Assembly (NCBI RefSeq): GCF_004352845.1
Contig: NZ_SJRX01000001.1
Location: 434,001-498,000, forward strand
DNA from: Luteimonas terricola
GTDB lineage: Bacteria; Pseudomonadota; Gammaproteobacteria; Xanthomonadales; Xanthomonadaceae
Length of the DNA: 64,000 bases
Reading direction: 5' to 3'
Shown: piece after piece, positions 17,386 to 27,400 of the stretch
Layout of the letters: the number at the start of each line of letters is the position of its first letter
Numbering within the stretch: position 1 is the stretch's first letter
Made by a program: the position numbers and the translations under genes
Notes under the pieces: model-generated
The model's database searches: none
Told to the model about the DNA's origin: nothing
What the model saw: only the letters and a program-made list of their open reading frames with translations

Positions 17386-17766
17386 TCAGCCCCAAAGCCC
17401 GAAGACGACGCCGAAGAGCAGGAACTGGACCGCGTGGTAGCCGCCATCGATGAGCCAGAGCTTGAGCGAACGCTGCGCGAACTGGTAATTGATCCCGTAG
17501 CTCGCCGCCACCAGGCCGATACCCGTCAGCGCGCCCAGCTTGACCGAAGCCTCGAGCCCGGGCGACGGCCCGACAAGGACCGCGAACGCAGCGGCCGCCA
17601 CCAGGGAGAACGCGAAGCTCACGCCGAACACCTTGGCCGGATGGCCGGCCGCCATCTGGCTCCCGTTCTCGACGGTCCAGACTTTTCCGAAGAGCGCGGG
17701 CGAATACCATAGACCACCCACCAGGAAGCTCGATGCGGCCGCGGCCAGCACGATCCAGATGTTCAT
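17386..17766 (-). CDS. DUF1761 membrane protein
   Basis: 126 residues; ATG at 17766 is chosen because GGGGGAAG lies just upstream and it starts at the first membrane helix. Four membrane helices with family motifs VGGLWYSPALFGKVW at the start, a central ASYGINYQFAQRSLKLWLIDGGYH, and a last hydrophobic helix to the C-terminus. DUF1761 proteins are small inner-membrane proteins of unknown function. Confidence 0.85.
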   Translation of the reverse strand: MNIWIVLAAAASSFLVGGLWYSPALFGKVWTVENGSQMAAGHPAKVFGVSFAFSLVAAAAFAVLVGPSPGLEASVKLGALTGIGLVAASYGINYQFAQRSLKLWLIDGGYHAVQFLLFGVVFGLWG

Positions 17767-17860
17767 GACTTCCCCCATTGATGTACGACGTTTGAGCCCA
17801 GGGTGATGACGATCTTGCCGCGCACAGGCTCTCCCGAAGATGAGTTGACCTGCGTCGGGT
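17763..17860 (-). pseudogene. Possible C-terminal remnant of a zinc alcohol dehydrogenase/quinone reductase
   Basis: Upstream of the DUF1761 gene and overlapping its start, a frame with no start codon reads SSGEPVRGKIVITLG before a stop. This resembles the last strand of medium-chain dehydrogenases (commonly GHxxGKIVI). Only ~30 residues remain and the match rests on one short motif, so the call is weak. Confidence 0.28.
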
Positions 17861-17939
17861 AACGTCGGGAAAGCATACGCCAGCGTCGCGCCGATGCCCC
17901 TATGGCAGGAACTGGCCGGTGGTACGCCGCAGCGCCCCG

Positions 17940-18887
17940 TCAGTGCAGCGGCGGCGACGCCGGCTCCGCGGCCGACATGTAGAAGTCGTTGAGGTATTTC
18001 TCGCCCTTGTCGGCAAGCACGGTGACCACGGTCTTCAGCTCCGGGTAGAGCTCGCGGATGCGGCGGGCGGCGATGAGGTGCGCGCCGGAACTGGGTCCGC
18101 ACAGCAGGCCGCGGTTGCGGGCGAGCTTGCGCATCTCGGCCACCGCGTCGGTGCTCGACACGCTCAGGAAATCGCTGACCTGGTCGCGGTGGCGGGCGAA
18201 GATGCCGGGCACGAAACCATCGGATATGCCCTCGATCCCGTGCAGGTCCACTTCGCCGCAGAGCAGCGTGCGCGACTCCGACGGCTCCATCGCGAACAGG
18301 CGTACGTCGGGATTCACCGCGCGGAACGCCTGGCCGACGCCGATCAGGGTGCCGCCGGTACCGACGCCGTGCACGAAGGCGTCCGGCACGCGGCCGTCGG
18401 GCAGCTGGGCAAGGATCTCCGGCCCGAAAATCTCCCGGTTTTCCTGCACGTTCCACTCCGACTCGAACTGGCCGGGGAAGAAGAAGCCCGGGCGGCTGCC
18501 AAGCTCGCGCGCGCGCTCCAGTGCCTCGTTGACGTGGAAGTTCCCGGTCAGCAGCACCTCGGCGCCAAAGGCGCGCGAGATCGCCACCCGTTCGCTGGAC
18601 AGGCCTTCCGGCATGACCACGATCATGCGGTAGCCCTTGACCGCCGCGACCATCGAAAACGCGTTGCCGGTATTGCCGCTGGTGGCCTCGACGATCGTGT
18701 CGCCGGGCTTGATCAGCCCTTCCCTTTCCGCGCGCTCGATAATGTACGTGGCGATGCGCGCCTTGATCGAACCGGAAGGGTTGAGGAATTCGCACTTGGC
18801 GAAGATGCCGTCTTCGAGTTCCAGCAGCGGCGTGTCGTGCACGGCGTCGAGGATGCTGTTGGACACCTGCGTGTAGCGGACCGGCAT
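17940..18887 (-). CDS. Cysteine synthase family PLP enzyme
   Basis: 315 residues, ATG at 18887 with AGGAG upstream. Fold type II PLP enzyme: lysine Lys42 in NPSGSIKAR, substrate loop EATSGNTGNAF, PLP-phosphate loop HGVGTGGTL, and the closing GPSSGAH. The usual Lys-Asp-Arg after the serine is Lys-Ala-Arg here, seen in CysM-like and some cystathionine beta-synthase-like members. It most likely makes cysteine from O-acetylserine and sulphide or thiosulphate, but the donor cannot be fixed. Stands alone. Confidence 0.87.
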   Translation of the reverse strand: MPVRYTQVSNSILDAVHDTPLLELEDGIFAKCEFLNPSGSIKARIATYIIERAEREGLIKPGDTIVEATSGNTGNAFSMVAAVKGYRMIVVMPEGLSSERVAISRAFGAEVLLTGNFHVNEALERARELGSRPGFFFPGQFESEWNVQENREIFGPEILAQLPDGRVPDAFVHGVGTGGTLIGVGQAFRAVNPDVRLFAMEPSESRTLLCGEVDLHGIEGISDGFVPGIFARHRDQVSDFLSVSSTDAVAEMRKLARNRGLLCGPSSGAHLIAARRIRELYPELKTVVTVLADKGEKYLNDFYMSAAEPASPPLH

Positions 18888-18971
18888 GTTCGACTCCTGC
18901 GATGGAATTGCCCATTGTCCCGGCCCGGCATGGCCCGCGACCTGATCCTGGTCACGGGCCGCCGATTCCGG

Positions 18972-19502
18972 TCAGAACATGCGCTGCAGCACGCCATCCT
19001 TCTTGACGAAGCGGTGGACCAGCGCCATCACCACATGGCCGATCACCAGGGCCAGCAGCAGCCAGGCAAGCGGCGAGTGCACCATGCCGCCGAAGGTGGC
19101 CAGCCACGGGATCTCGGCGCCCTGGGCCACCAGTTCCATGCCGAAGACGGTCAGGCCGTAGCCGTTGCCGATCATGATGCTCATGCCGCTCACCGGCATC
19201 AGCACCAGGGCCGCGTACAGCGCGACGTGGCCGGCCTTGGCGACAAGGCCGAGCATCCTCGGCGGCGGTGCCGGCGGGCGGCTGCCCTGGTTGCGCAGCG
19301 CCCAGAAGATGCGCGCCAGCATCAGCAGCAGGATCAGGAAGCCGATCGAGATATGCCAGGGCACCAGGGTCTGGCCGACCCAGTGTTCGCCATCCTCGAT
19401 GCGGTCGAAGATCTTGAGCACCTGCCAGACCACCAGCAGGGCCACGCTCCAGTGCAGCAGGCGCGAAACGGTTCCGTAGCGTTCCCTGGTATCACGGCTC
19501 AT
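18972..19502 (-). CDS. Cytochrome b561-type membrane protein
   Basis: 176 residues; ATG at 19502 after AAGGAG. Four membrane helices with paired histidines of the di-heme cytochrome b561 family: LLHWSVALLV, VPWHISIGFL, AGHVALYAAL and VIGHVVMALVHRF. This family (YceI/CybB type) passes electrons from quinol or acts as superoxide:quinone oxidoreductase in the inner membrane. Size typical of CybB. Confidence 0.9.
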   Translation of the reverse strand: MSRDTRERYGTVSRLLHWSVALLVVWQVLKIFDRIEDGEHWVGQTLVPWHISIGFLILLLMLARIFWALRNQGSRPPAPPPRMLGLVAKAGHVALYAALVLMPVSGMSIMIGNGYGLTVFGMELVAQGAEIPWLATFGGMVHSPLAWLLLALVIGHVVMALVHRFVKKDGVLQRMF

Positions 19503-19578
19503 GGGATCTCCTTGGCTGGTTGGGCCGCTGGCGGGCCGGAACGGCGGCAGTACCAACCATACCGCCGTTCGATGAGCA

Positions 19579-20517
19579 TCAGGCCGACGCCTGCCCGAGG
19601 GCGTCCATCGCGGACACCGGCAAGCGCAGGTTCGCCGCGGCCATGATGTCGTCGAGCTGCCCCAGGCTGGTGGCGCTGGCGATGGGCGTGACGTTCGGCC
19701 GCGCCATCAGCCAGGCGAGCGCCACCTGCGCCGGGGTGGCGGAGACATCCGCGGCGACCTTGCGTAGGACGTCGAGCAGCTTCATGCCGCGCTCATCGAA
19801 ATAGCCCTTGAGGAGGCCGGCTCGTGCGGTGCCTTCCAGGTCCTCGACGCTGCGGTACTTGCCGGTCAGGAAGCCGCTGGCAAGCGAGAAATAGCTCACC
19901 ACGCCGATATCGCTCTCCTGCGCCACGGCGGCCAGGCCGGACTCGTAGCCGGCGCGGTCGTACAGGCTGTAGCCGGGCTGCATCACTTCGTAGCGGGACA
20001 GGCCCTTGTCGGCGGACACCTGGAGCGCCTCGCGCATGCGTTCGGCCGAATAGTTCGACGCGCCGATCGCGCGGACCTTGCCGGCCTCGACCAGCTTCGA
20101 GAACGCGGTGAGCGTTTCCTCCAGGGGCACGGTCTCGTCGTCGGCGTGGGCGAAGTAGACATCCAGGTAATCGGTGCGCAGGCGCTTGAGTGAATCCTCC
20201 ACCGCCGCCTGGATGTTGTCGGCCGACAGGCCGTCGCGTGATTCGAGCTTGCCGACCTTGGTCATCAGCACGACGTCGTCGCGGCGGCCGCGCTTCGCCA
20301 GCCAGTTGCCGATCACGGTTTCCGATTCGCCACCCGACAGGCCGGGGGCCCAGGCCGAGTAGACATCGGCGGTGTCGATGGCGTTGAAGCCGCGTCCGGT
20401 GAAGCGGTCGAGCATCGCGAACGACGTGGCTTCATCGGCGGTCCAGCCAAAGACATTGCCTCCGAACACCAGCGGGGCGATTTCCAGGCCAGAGCGGCCA
20501 AGCTGACGTGCCTGCAT
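19579..20517 (-). CDS. Aldo/keto reductase
   Basis: 312 residues; ATG at 20517 with AGGAG eight bases before. The TIM-barrel family motifs are clear: LGRSGLEIAPLVFGGNVFGW, the catalytic Asp/Tyr in NAIDTADVYSAW, catalytic Lys in VVLMTKVGK, His in YFAHADDE, and GASNYSAERM. Closest in type to the YajO/Tas/AKR11-14 group of NADP-dependent reductases, substrate unknown. A decayed dehydrogenase gene lies immediately upstream on the same strand. Confidence 0.92.
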   Translation of the reverse strand: MQARQLGRSGLEIAPLVFGGNVFGWTADEATSFAMLDRFTGRGFNAIDTADVYSAWAPGLSGGESETVIGNWLAKRGRRDDVVLMTKVGKLESRDGLSADNIQAAVEDSLKRLRTDYLDVYFAHADDETVPLEETLTAFSKLVEAGKVRAIGASNYSAERMREALQVSADKGLSRYEVMQPGYSLYDRAGYESGLAAVAQESDIGVVSYFSLASGFLTGKYRSVEDLEGTARAGLLKGYFDERGMKLLDVLRKVAADVSATPAQVALAWLMARPNVTPIASATSLGQLDDIMAAANLRLPVSAMDALGQASA

Positions 20518-20531
20518 TCCAAGTTCTCCTG

Positions 20532-20685
20532 TCACATGATTGATTCAACGATACCGCCTTCGACACGCAGCGCCGCACCCGTGGTGGCGCACGCCGCTCA
20601 TCACGTTGACCTGGTTGAACTCGTCCCAGAGCGCATCGTCGATGTCGAAGAATTCACGCGCGCCGTAGATGCCGATGTTGTTGGT
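20532..20685 (-). pseudogene. Remnant of a short-chain dehydrogenase (SDR)
   Basis: On the minus strand, 20685 downward reads TNNIGIYGAREFFDID then DALWDEFNQVNVMSG, the NNxG and following helix-strand of an SDR. Immediately after, in a different frame, 20579-20532 reads GAALRVEGGIVESIM and stop, the typical last strand of an SDR. About 150 residues between these points and the N-terminal cofactor motif are missing, and the two pieces are out of frame. It is thus a deleted, frameshifted gene. Confidence 0.75.
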
Positions 20686-20719
20686 CCGCGCCTGACCGCC
20701 AGGTCGCCAGGTCGCCGCG

Positions 20720-21250
20720 TCAAAGCGTGCTGGTCACTTCGGCCCCGTGGTCGGCGAGGAACTCCTTGGCCCGTGCCTGCTCGTCGTGCGACAGGGCATG
20801 GACGACGACCGTCGTGCGGCGCGCGTCCATCGCGTCGTGGGTGGCCTGGACATAGCGGTCGTGGTCGGGCCGGATCGAAACCAGCCCGCCCAGGAACAGT
20901 CCGCCGACGGCGCCAAAGAAGATCGTCACGAGGCCCGCCGCCACCGGCGAGCGCGCCACGAACGGCACGCCCATCCACATCATGATCCCGAAGGCGACCA
21001 CGCCCAGCACGGCGCCGAGGATGCCAAGCCGCACGTGGGCGATGACAATCGTGCGCCAGATGCCGCCGCCCTCGGGTTCGAGCTTGATGTTGGCGTCGGG
21101 CTCGCCGGGCGCGATCACCTTCACCTGCGCGGGCTGCAGGCCCACCGCGGCGACAAGCGCCGCTGCGGCATCACGTGCGGCGGCACCGCTGTCGAATACC
21201 GCGGCAAGCTTGCTGTTGGATACTTCTCCGCTGACCGGGCTGTCGGACAC
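20720..21250 (-). CDS. Hypothetical membrane protein with N-terminal stress-type domain
   Basis: 176 residues; GTG start at 21250 with AGGAG upstream. An N-terminal soluble part (~1-70; KLAAVFDSGAAARDAAAALV resembles the ferredoxin-like start of 'general stress protein 17M'-type domains), then two membrane helices (~78-97 and ~104-127), and a C-terminal alpha/beta tail with RRTTVVVHALSHDE. Such proteins sit in the inner membrane; function unknown. Confidence 0.65.
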   Translation of the reverse strand: MSDSPVSGEVSNSKLAAVFDSGAAARDAAAALVAAVGLQPAQVKVIAPGEPDANIKLEPEGGGIWRTIVIAHVRLGILGAVLGVVAFGIMMWMGVPFVARSPVAAGLVTIFFGAVGGLFLGGLVSIRPDHDRYVQATHDAMDARRTTVVVHALSHDEQARAKEFLADHGAEVTSTL

Positions 21251-21325
21251 GGCGCGTGCTCCTGATGGCCTGCGCCGATCATTCCAGACCGGGTGTCCGC
21301 CGGACGTGAGCGCCGGACTGCGCCC

Positions 21326-21877
21326 TCAGGCGGCCGCGACGCCCATCCGCAGCTGCGGTTTCAGGGTCACGTCGCCGCGGTCGGCGATCAGCTGCAGCTC
21401 GCCGTCCTGGATCATCGCGCCCATGTTCATGCTGCGCTCGAGCAGGCCGGCCGCGGCCTCCACCGATGCCGGATCGAGGGTGACAACGGTGAGGTTCTTC
21501 AGGCGCCCAAGGCCGTTGGCGACCTTGTCCCACCAGATATCCGCGGCGCCACCGCTGTAATTGACCACCGTGACCTGCCGGGCGCGGCCGCAGGCCTTGC
21601 GGATGCGGCTCTCATCGGGCTGGCCGAGGTCGATCCAGTGTTCGACGTCGCCGGTGTAGTCGCGCAGCCACAGATCGGGTTCTTCCTCGTTGCTCAGGCC
21701 ACGGCCGAACTCGAGCCGCTCGTGCGCATTCAGCGCGAACGCGATCACGCGCGCCATCAGCCGCAGGGGCGTTTCCGAAGGGTGCTGGGCGAGCGTCAGG
21801 GCATGGCCGGCGTAGTAATGCCGATCCATGTCGCTGACCTGGAGCTCGAGCCGGTAGATCGTGGCATTCGGTGCCAT
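21326..21877 (-). CDS. yaeQ: YaeQ family protein
   Basis: 183 residues, typical for YaeQ. Signature stretches: ATIYRLELQVSDMDRHYY at the start, ETPLRLMARVIAFALNA, GRGLSNEEEPDLWLRDYTG, EHWIDLGQPDESRIRKA, and YSGGAADIWWDK. YaeQ has a PD-(D/E)XK nuclease-like fold; it was once linked to RfaH-like anti-termination but its role is not settled. Divergent from the dienelactone hydrolase gene. Confidence 0.95.
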   Translation of the reverse strand: MAPNATIYRLELQVSDMDRHYYAGHALTLAQHPSETPLRLMARVIAFALNAHERLEFGRGLSNEEEPDLWLRDYTGDVEHWIDLGQPDESRIRKACGRARQVTVVNYSGGAADIWWDKVANGLGRLKNLTVVTLDPASVEAAAGLLERSMNMGAMIQDGELQLIADRGDVTLKPQLRMGVAAA

Positions 21878-21966
21878 GTGCGCGCCTCTTCAAGGGAGGC
21901 GCGAGTGTAGACCCTTGGCAGGTAGGGGTATGGTTGGCGATGCCACCGTCCACAGGAGCGCCTGCC

Positions 21967-22854
21967 ATGACCCGACTTACCGCCAGGGACTTCTCGCCCG
22001 AACTCCTCGAGCTGTATGACGGCTATGTGCACGGCCGCATCAGCCGGCGGCAGTTCCTCGACCGGGCGGGCGCACTCGCCATCGGCGGAATGACGGCGAT
22101 GGGCGCCCTGGCCGCGCTGAGCCCCAACTACGCGCTCGCGCAGCAGGTCCAGTTCACCGACCCGGAGATCGTGGCCGAATACATCACCTATCCCTCGCCC
22201 AACGGCCACGGCAAGGTACGCGGCTACCTGGTGATGCCGGCCAAGGCGCAGGACGCCGTGCCCGGCGTGGTCGTGGTGCACGAGAACCGCGGCCTCAATC
22301 CCTATATCGAAGACGTCGCGCGACGCGTGGCCAAGGCCGGCTTCGCGGCGCTCGCGCCCGACGGCCTGAGCTCCGTCGGCGGCTACCCCGGCAACGACGA
22401 CCGCGGCCGCGAATTGCAGCAGCAGGTCGATCCGGAGAAGCTGATGAACGATTTCTTCGCCGCCATCGAGTTCCTGCTCGGCGACGCGCGCACCACGCAC
22501 AAGGTCGGCATCACCGGCTTCTGCTACGGCGGCGGCGTCTGCCACGCGGCGGCGGTGGCCTATCCCGAACTGGCCGCGGCCGTCCCCTTCTACGGCCGCC
22601 AGGCCGAACCGGAGGACGTCCCGCGCATCCAGGCACCGCTGCTGATCCACTTCGCCGAGAACGACGAACGCGTCAACGCCACCTGGCCGGCATACGAAGA
22701 AGCGCTGAAGGCCGCCGACACCCCCTACGAAGCGCATTTCTATCCGGGCACCAGCCACGGCTTCCACAACGATTCGACCCCGCGCTACGACGAGGCCGCG
22801 GCGAAGCTGGCCTGGGAGCGGACGGTCGCGTGGTTCCAGCGTCACCTGGCCTGA
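21967..22854 (+). CDS. Dienelactone hydrolase family protein, exported
   Basis: 295 residues; ATG at 21967 after CAGGAG. Residues ~25-60 hold a Tat-like or twin-arginine signal (SRRQFLDRAGALAIGG) followed by ALAQQ, so the enzyme is probably exported folded. The hydrolase domain has VVVHENRGLNPYIEDVARR, the nucleophile Cys in GITGFCYGGG, acid in HFAENDERVN, and His in GTSHGFHND. The Cys-His-Asp triad is as in dienelactone hydrolase, but the natural substrate of these Tat-exported members is unknown. Confidence 0.92.
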   Translation: MTRLTARDFSPELLELYDGYVHGRISRRQFLDRAGALAIGGMTAMGALAALSPNYALAQQVQFTDPEIVAEYITYPSPNGHGKVRGYLVMPAKAQDAVPGVVVVHENRGLNPYIEDVARRVAKAGFAALAPDGLSSVGGYPGNDDRGRELQQQVDPEKLMNDFFAAIEFLLGDARTTHKVGITGFCYGGGVCHAAAVAYPELAAAVPFYGRQAEPEDVPRIQAPLLIHFAENDERVNATWPAYEEALKAADTPYEAHFYPGTSHGFHNDSTPRYDEAAAKLAWERTVAWFQRHLA

Positions 22855-22936
22855 TCCGAGGGAAGCGGCGGGCAGCGGGGCGAGGCACCGGCGGCGAATC
22901 CGATCATGGCACCCGACAGCAGTTCGGGTATACGCG

Positions 22937-24220
22937 TCATGCCTTGGTCTGGTGTGCACGAAGCCGCCATGACGCGAACGCCACCGCCGCCAGTCCAAGC
23001 AGCGAGCCCGGCCACACGCCCCACACCAGCGCTGCGGCCAGCCCGACGTACAGCGCGACTCCACCCGCCAGGATCGGCGCCATGCCTTCGGCCGCCGGAA
23101 CACCACGCGTGCGCCGCAGCTCGAAGCGAACCACCAGCACGATCACCGGCGCCACCATCAGCAGGCACAGCGCGATCCAGCCTGCACGCCCCAGCCAGAA
23201 GCCGGGCTCGCCCGGCACGCCGGCGTCGATGGGCAGCCCCAGCTTCTCGCCCAGCCACGCAGCAGGCAGCTCGGCCAGCTTGTGCCACAGGTACAGCGGC
23301 ATGCCGAGCGCGCCGAGCACGGCAATCACGCGCCCCAGCGCGCGACCGGCCAGCAGCCGCCGCGCCAGCGGCTCGAAGAACAGCACCGCACCGGCCTGCA
23401 GCCACATCACGCCGATCAATGCCAGCGTGGGCGGCAGCATGTTGTTGCCAGCCAGCGCCACGCCGACCATCGCCAGCGGATAGCCGCTGCCCATCGCCAG
23501 CAGCAGCCACGCCGCCCCCAGCGCCAGCAATCCGATGCCCGCGCCGACGCCGCGGAAGCGGCCGCGCTTCCAGGCGATGCCGAGCTGCTGCGGGATCAGC
23601 CAGACCAGCAGCATGTTCAGCCAGGCGATTCCTGCCGGGCTTTCCGATACTGCGCGCCCCAGCCAGCGCAGTTCCTCAAGCGAGGTGGCGCCTGCGCGGA
23701 TCAGGTCGAACACCGCGGCCACGGCCACCAGGCCCGCCACTGCCCCCAGCCCGAAGCGGGCGTCCAGCCGCAGGCACCACGGCAGCAGCGCCTGCACGGT
23801 CAACAGCATCAGCAGGAACCACAGGTGGATGGTGAGCGACTGGTTGAACACGCCGAGCAGCCGACCGCCGGTGAGCAGCGAGAACGCCGCCAGCGCCACC
23901 AGCACCGCCAGGTAGGTCACCGTGGGCCGCGCCAGCCCGAGTGCGCGCGCCGCCCACCACTGCTTCTGTTCGCCCCGCTCCAGCCTCCGAGCCACGCCAT
24001 CGGCGCTCACCGCAGCGGACACGAACACGAACAGCGGCACCACCTGCACCACCCAGGTCAGGAAGCCCGCGGCCTCCCAGATGCCGAGCAGATGATCGGT
24101 GTCCACCAGCTGGCCATCGACCAGTCGCGGCAGCGTGGCGATCCAGTGCCCCAGCACCACCACCAGCAGCGCGCATGCGCGCAGTGCATCAGGGTAAGGA
24201 TCGCGATCAGGTCTGCTCAT
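22937..24220 (-). CDS. Acyltransferase 3 family membrane protein
   Basis: 427 residues with ATG at 24220 (an ATG 33 bases upstream is also possible; neither has a clear ribosome site). The start DPYPDALRACALLVVVLGHW carries the conserved His of the acyltransferase 3 family, and ~10-11 membrane helices follow (WFLLMLLTVQALLPWCLR, MPLYLWHKLAE and others). Members O-acetylate or O-succinylate cell-surface sugars, lipids or exported glucans in the inner membrane. The target is unknown. Confidence 0.85.
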   Translation of the reverse strand: MSRPDRDPYPDALRACALLVVVLGHWIATLPRLVDGQLVDTDHLLGIWEAAGFLTWVVQVVPLFVFVSAAVSADGVARRLERGEQKQWWAARALGLARPTVTYLAVLVALAAFSLLTGGRLLGVFNQSLTIHLWFLLMLLTVQALLPWCLRLDARFGLGAVAGLVAVAAVFDLIRAGATSLEELRWLGRAVSESPAGIAWLNMLLVWLIPQQLGIAWKRGRFRGVGAGIGLLALGAAWLLLAMGSGYPLAMVGVALAGNNMLPPTLALIGVMWLQAGAVLFFEPLARRLLAGRALGRVIAVLGALGMPLYLWHKLAELPAAWLGEKLGLPIDAGVPGEPGFWLGRAGWIALCLLMVAPVIVLVVRFELRRTRGVPAAEGMAPILAGGVALYVGLAAALVWGVWPGSLLGLAAVAFASWRLRAHQTKA

Positions 24221-24286
24221 TCGATACCGTGGGCCGACGGGTTCCTGCGGCATCTTATATGCGACCAATGACCCGCCCGACCGCGG

Positions 24287-24315
24287 TTTACCTTCCCCGC
24301 CCCCGAGACTATGCT
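24287..24315 (+). promoter_or_regulatory. Candidate sigma-70-type promoter of the formate dehydrogenase operon
   Basis: TTTACC and TATGCT separated by exactly 17 bases, in the only sizeable gap upstream of fdnG. The predicted leader is ~105 bases and contains a small GC hairpin (24379-24394). No FNR-type palindrome (TTGAT-N4-ATCAA) was found, so oxygen control is not evident. Confidence 0.4.
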
Positions 24316-24427
24316 GACCACCGGTGTAGCGTGGATTACGCTCCTGCAGGATCGCGCGCTATCCCAAGCAAGACACGCCCGGGGATGTCCCCGGTCCGTC
24401 CAGCCACCCAGACTCGAGGATCGCTTC

Positions 24428-27400
24428 ATGGTCAACATGAACCGACGGCAGTTCCTCAAGGTCTCAGGTACGAGCCTCGCCGGCTCGAGCATGGCGCTCC
24501 TTGGCGCCATGCCCACGACGGCGATGGCCGAAGTACGCCAGTTCAAGCTGGCGCGCATGACCGAGACCCGGAACACCTGTCCCTATTGTTCGGTCGCCTG
24601 CGGCGTCCTCCTGTACGGCCTGGGCGACGGCGCCAAGAACGCCGCCGCCAGCATCGTCCACATCGAGGGCGATCCGGACCACCCGGTCAACCGCGGCACG
24701 CTCTGCCCCAAGGGCGCGGGCCTGCTCGACTTCGTCAACAGTCCCAACCGCCTCAAGCAGCCGGAATACCGCGCGCCGGGTTCGGACCGCTGGGAGGCGA
24801 TCTCCTGGGACGACGCCATCGACCGCGTCGCCCGGCTGATGAAGGACGACCGCGACGCCAACTTCGTCACCAAGACCGAAGACGGCAAGACGGTCAACCG
24901 CTGGCTCACCACCGGCATGCTCGCGGCCTCGGCCAGCAGCAACGAAGTCGGCTACATCACCCACAAGGTCATCCGCAGCCTCGGCGTCCTTCCATTCGAC
25001 AACCAGGCCCGCGTTTGACACGGCCCGACGGTGGCAGGTCTTGCCCCGACGTTTGGCCGTGGAGCGATGACGAACCATTGGGTCGACATCAAGAACGCGG
25101 ACGTTGTACTGATCATGGGCGGCAACGCAGCCGAGGCCCATCCCTGCGGGTTCAAGTGGGTCACTGAAGCCAAGGCGCACAACGCCGCCAAGCTGATCGT
25201 GGTCGATCCGCGCTTCAACCGCTCGGCGTCGGTCGCGGACTACTACGCACCGATCCGCACCGGCACGGACATCGTGTTCCTCGGCGCGGCGATCAAGTGG
25301 CTGATCGACAACGACAAGATCCAGCATGAGTACGTCCGCAACTACACGGACATGAGCTTCATCGTGCGCGAGGACTTCGCATTCGACGAGGGCGTGTACT
25401 CCGGCTACGACGCCGGGACGCGGACCTACGACAAGTCCAGCTGGGACTACGAGCGCGGCGAGGACGGCTACGTCCGCACCGACCCGACCATGCAGCACCC
25501 GCGCTGCGTCTACCAGCTGCTGAAGGCGCATTACGCCCGCTACACGCCGGAGATGGTCGAGCGCGTCTGCGGCACCACGAAGGAGCAGTTCCTGACCGTG
25601 GTCGAGATGCTGGCATCCACCGCCACGACCGACCGCGCCGCCACCATCCTGTACGCGCTGGGCTGGACCCAGCATTCGATCGGCTCGCAGATCATCCGCA
25701 CCGGCGCCATGCTGCAGCTGCTGCTGGGCAACATCGGCATCGCCGGCGGCGGCATGAACGCGCTGCGCGGGCATTCCAACATCCAGGGCCTGACCGACCT
25801 GGGGCTGATGACCAACCTGCTGCCGGGCTACCTGACCCTGCCCAATGACGACGAGCAGGACTACGCCGGCTACATCGCCTCGCGCACGCAGACCGCGCTG
25901 CGGCCCAACCAGCTCAGCTACTGGCAGCACTATTCGAAGTTCCACGTCAGCCTGATGAAGTCCTGGTGGGGCGATGCCGCCACTGCCGAGAACAACTGGG
26001 CCTTCGACTACCTGCCCAAGCTCGATCGCCCCTACGACATGCTGCAGACCTACGAGCTGATGGACCAGGGCAAGGTCAACGGCTACATCTGCCAGGGCTT
26101 CAACCCACTGGCCGCCGCGCCCAACAAGGCGAAGATGAATTCGTCGCTGGCCAAGCTGAAGTACATGGTGATCATGGACCCGCTGGTCACCGAGACCTCC
26201 GAGTTCTGGAAGAACTACGGCAAGCACAACGACGTCGACACCGCCGGCATCCAGACCGAGGTCATCCGCCTGCCGACCACCTGCTTCGCCGAAGAGGAAG
26301 GCGCGCTGGTGAACTCGGGCCGCTGGCTGCAGTGGCACTGGAAGGGCGCCGAGCCGCCGGGCCAGGCCAAGAGCGACGTCGAGATCATGGCCCTGATCTA
26401 CACCCGGCTGCGCGAGCTGTACCAGGCCGAGGGCGGCGCCTTCCCGGACCCGATCCTCAACCTGTCCTGGCCCTATGCCCGGCCCAGGCACCCGACCTCG
26501 ACCGAACTGGCCATGGAGTACAACGGCCGTGCGCTGCAGGACCTTGCAGACCCGAAGGACCCCTCGCGCATCACCCGCCGCGCGGGCGAGCAGGTCTCCG
26601 GGTTCGGCGAGCTTCGCGACGACGGCAGCACCGCCAGCGGCTGCTGGATCTATGCCGGTGCGTGGACCCAGGACGGCAACATGATGGCGCGCCGCGACAA
26701 CAGCGACCCGACCGGCATCGGCCAGACCCTCAACTGGGCCTGGGCCTGGCCGGCGAACCGCCGCATCCTGTACAACCGCGCCTCCGCCGATCCGGCCGGA
26801 CAGCCCTTCGACCCGAAGCGGCCCTTGGTCTGGTGGGACGGCAAGCGCTGGACCGGCGCCGACGTGCCGGACTTCAAGGCCGACGAGGATCCGGCGGACG
26901 GCATGGGGCCGTTCATCATGAATCCCGAGGGTGTGGCCCGCTTCTTCGCGCGCGGCGGCCTGGCCGAAGGCCCGTTCCCGACCCACTACGAGCCCTTCGA
27001 AACGCCGCTGGGCTACAACCCGATCTACCCGGACTCGCCGCAGGCCACCAGCAACCCGGCCGCGCGCCTGTTCGATTCCGACCGGGCGACGATGGGCACG
27101 GCGGAGGACTTCCCGTTCGTGGGCACCACCTACCGCCTCACCGAGCACTTCCACTACTGGACCAAGCACGTGAAGCTCAACGCGATCCTGCAGCCGGAGC
27201 AGTTCGTGGAGATCGGCGAAGGCCTGGCGCACGAGGTCGGCGTCAGCAACGGCGACCGGGTGCGGGTGTCCTCCAAGCGCGGCCATATCGAGGCCGTGGC
27301 GGTGGTGACCAAGCGCATCCGCGCCCTGAAGGTCGACGGCCGCACCGTGCACCACGTCGGCATCCCGATCCACTGGGGCTTCGTCGGCCTGGCCAAGCCG

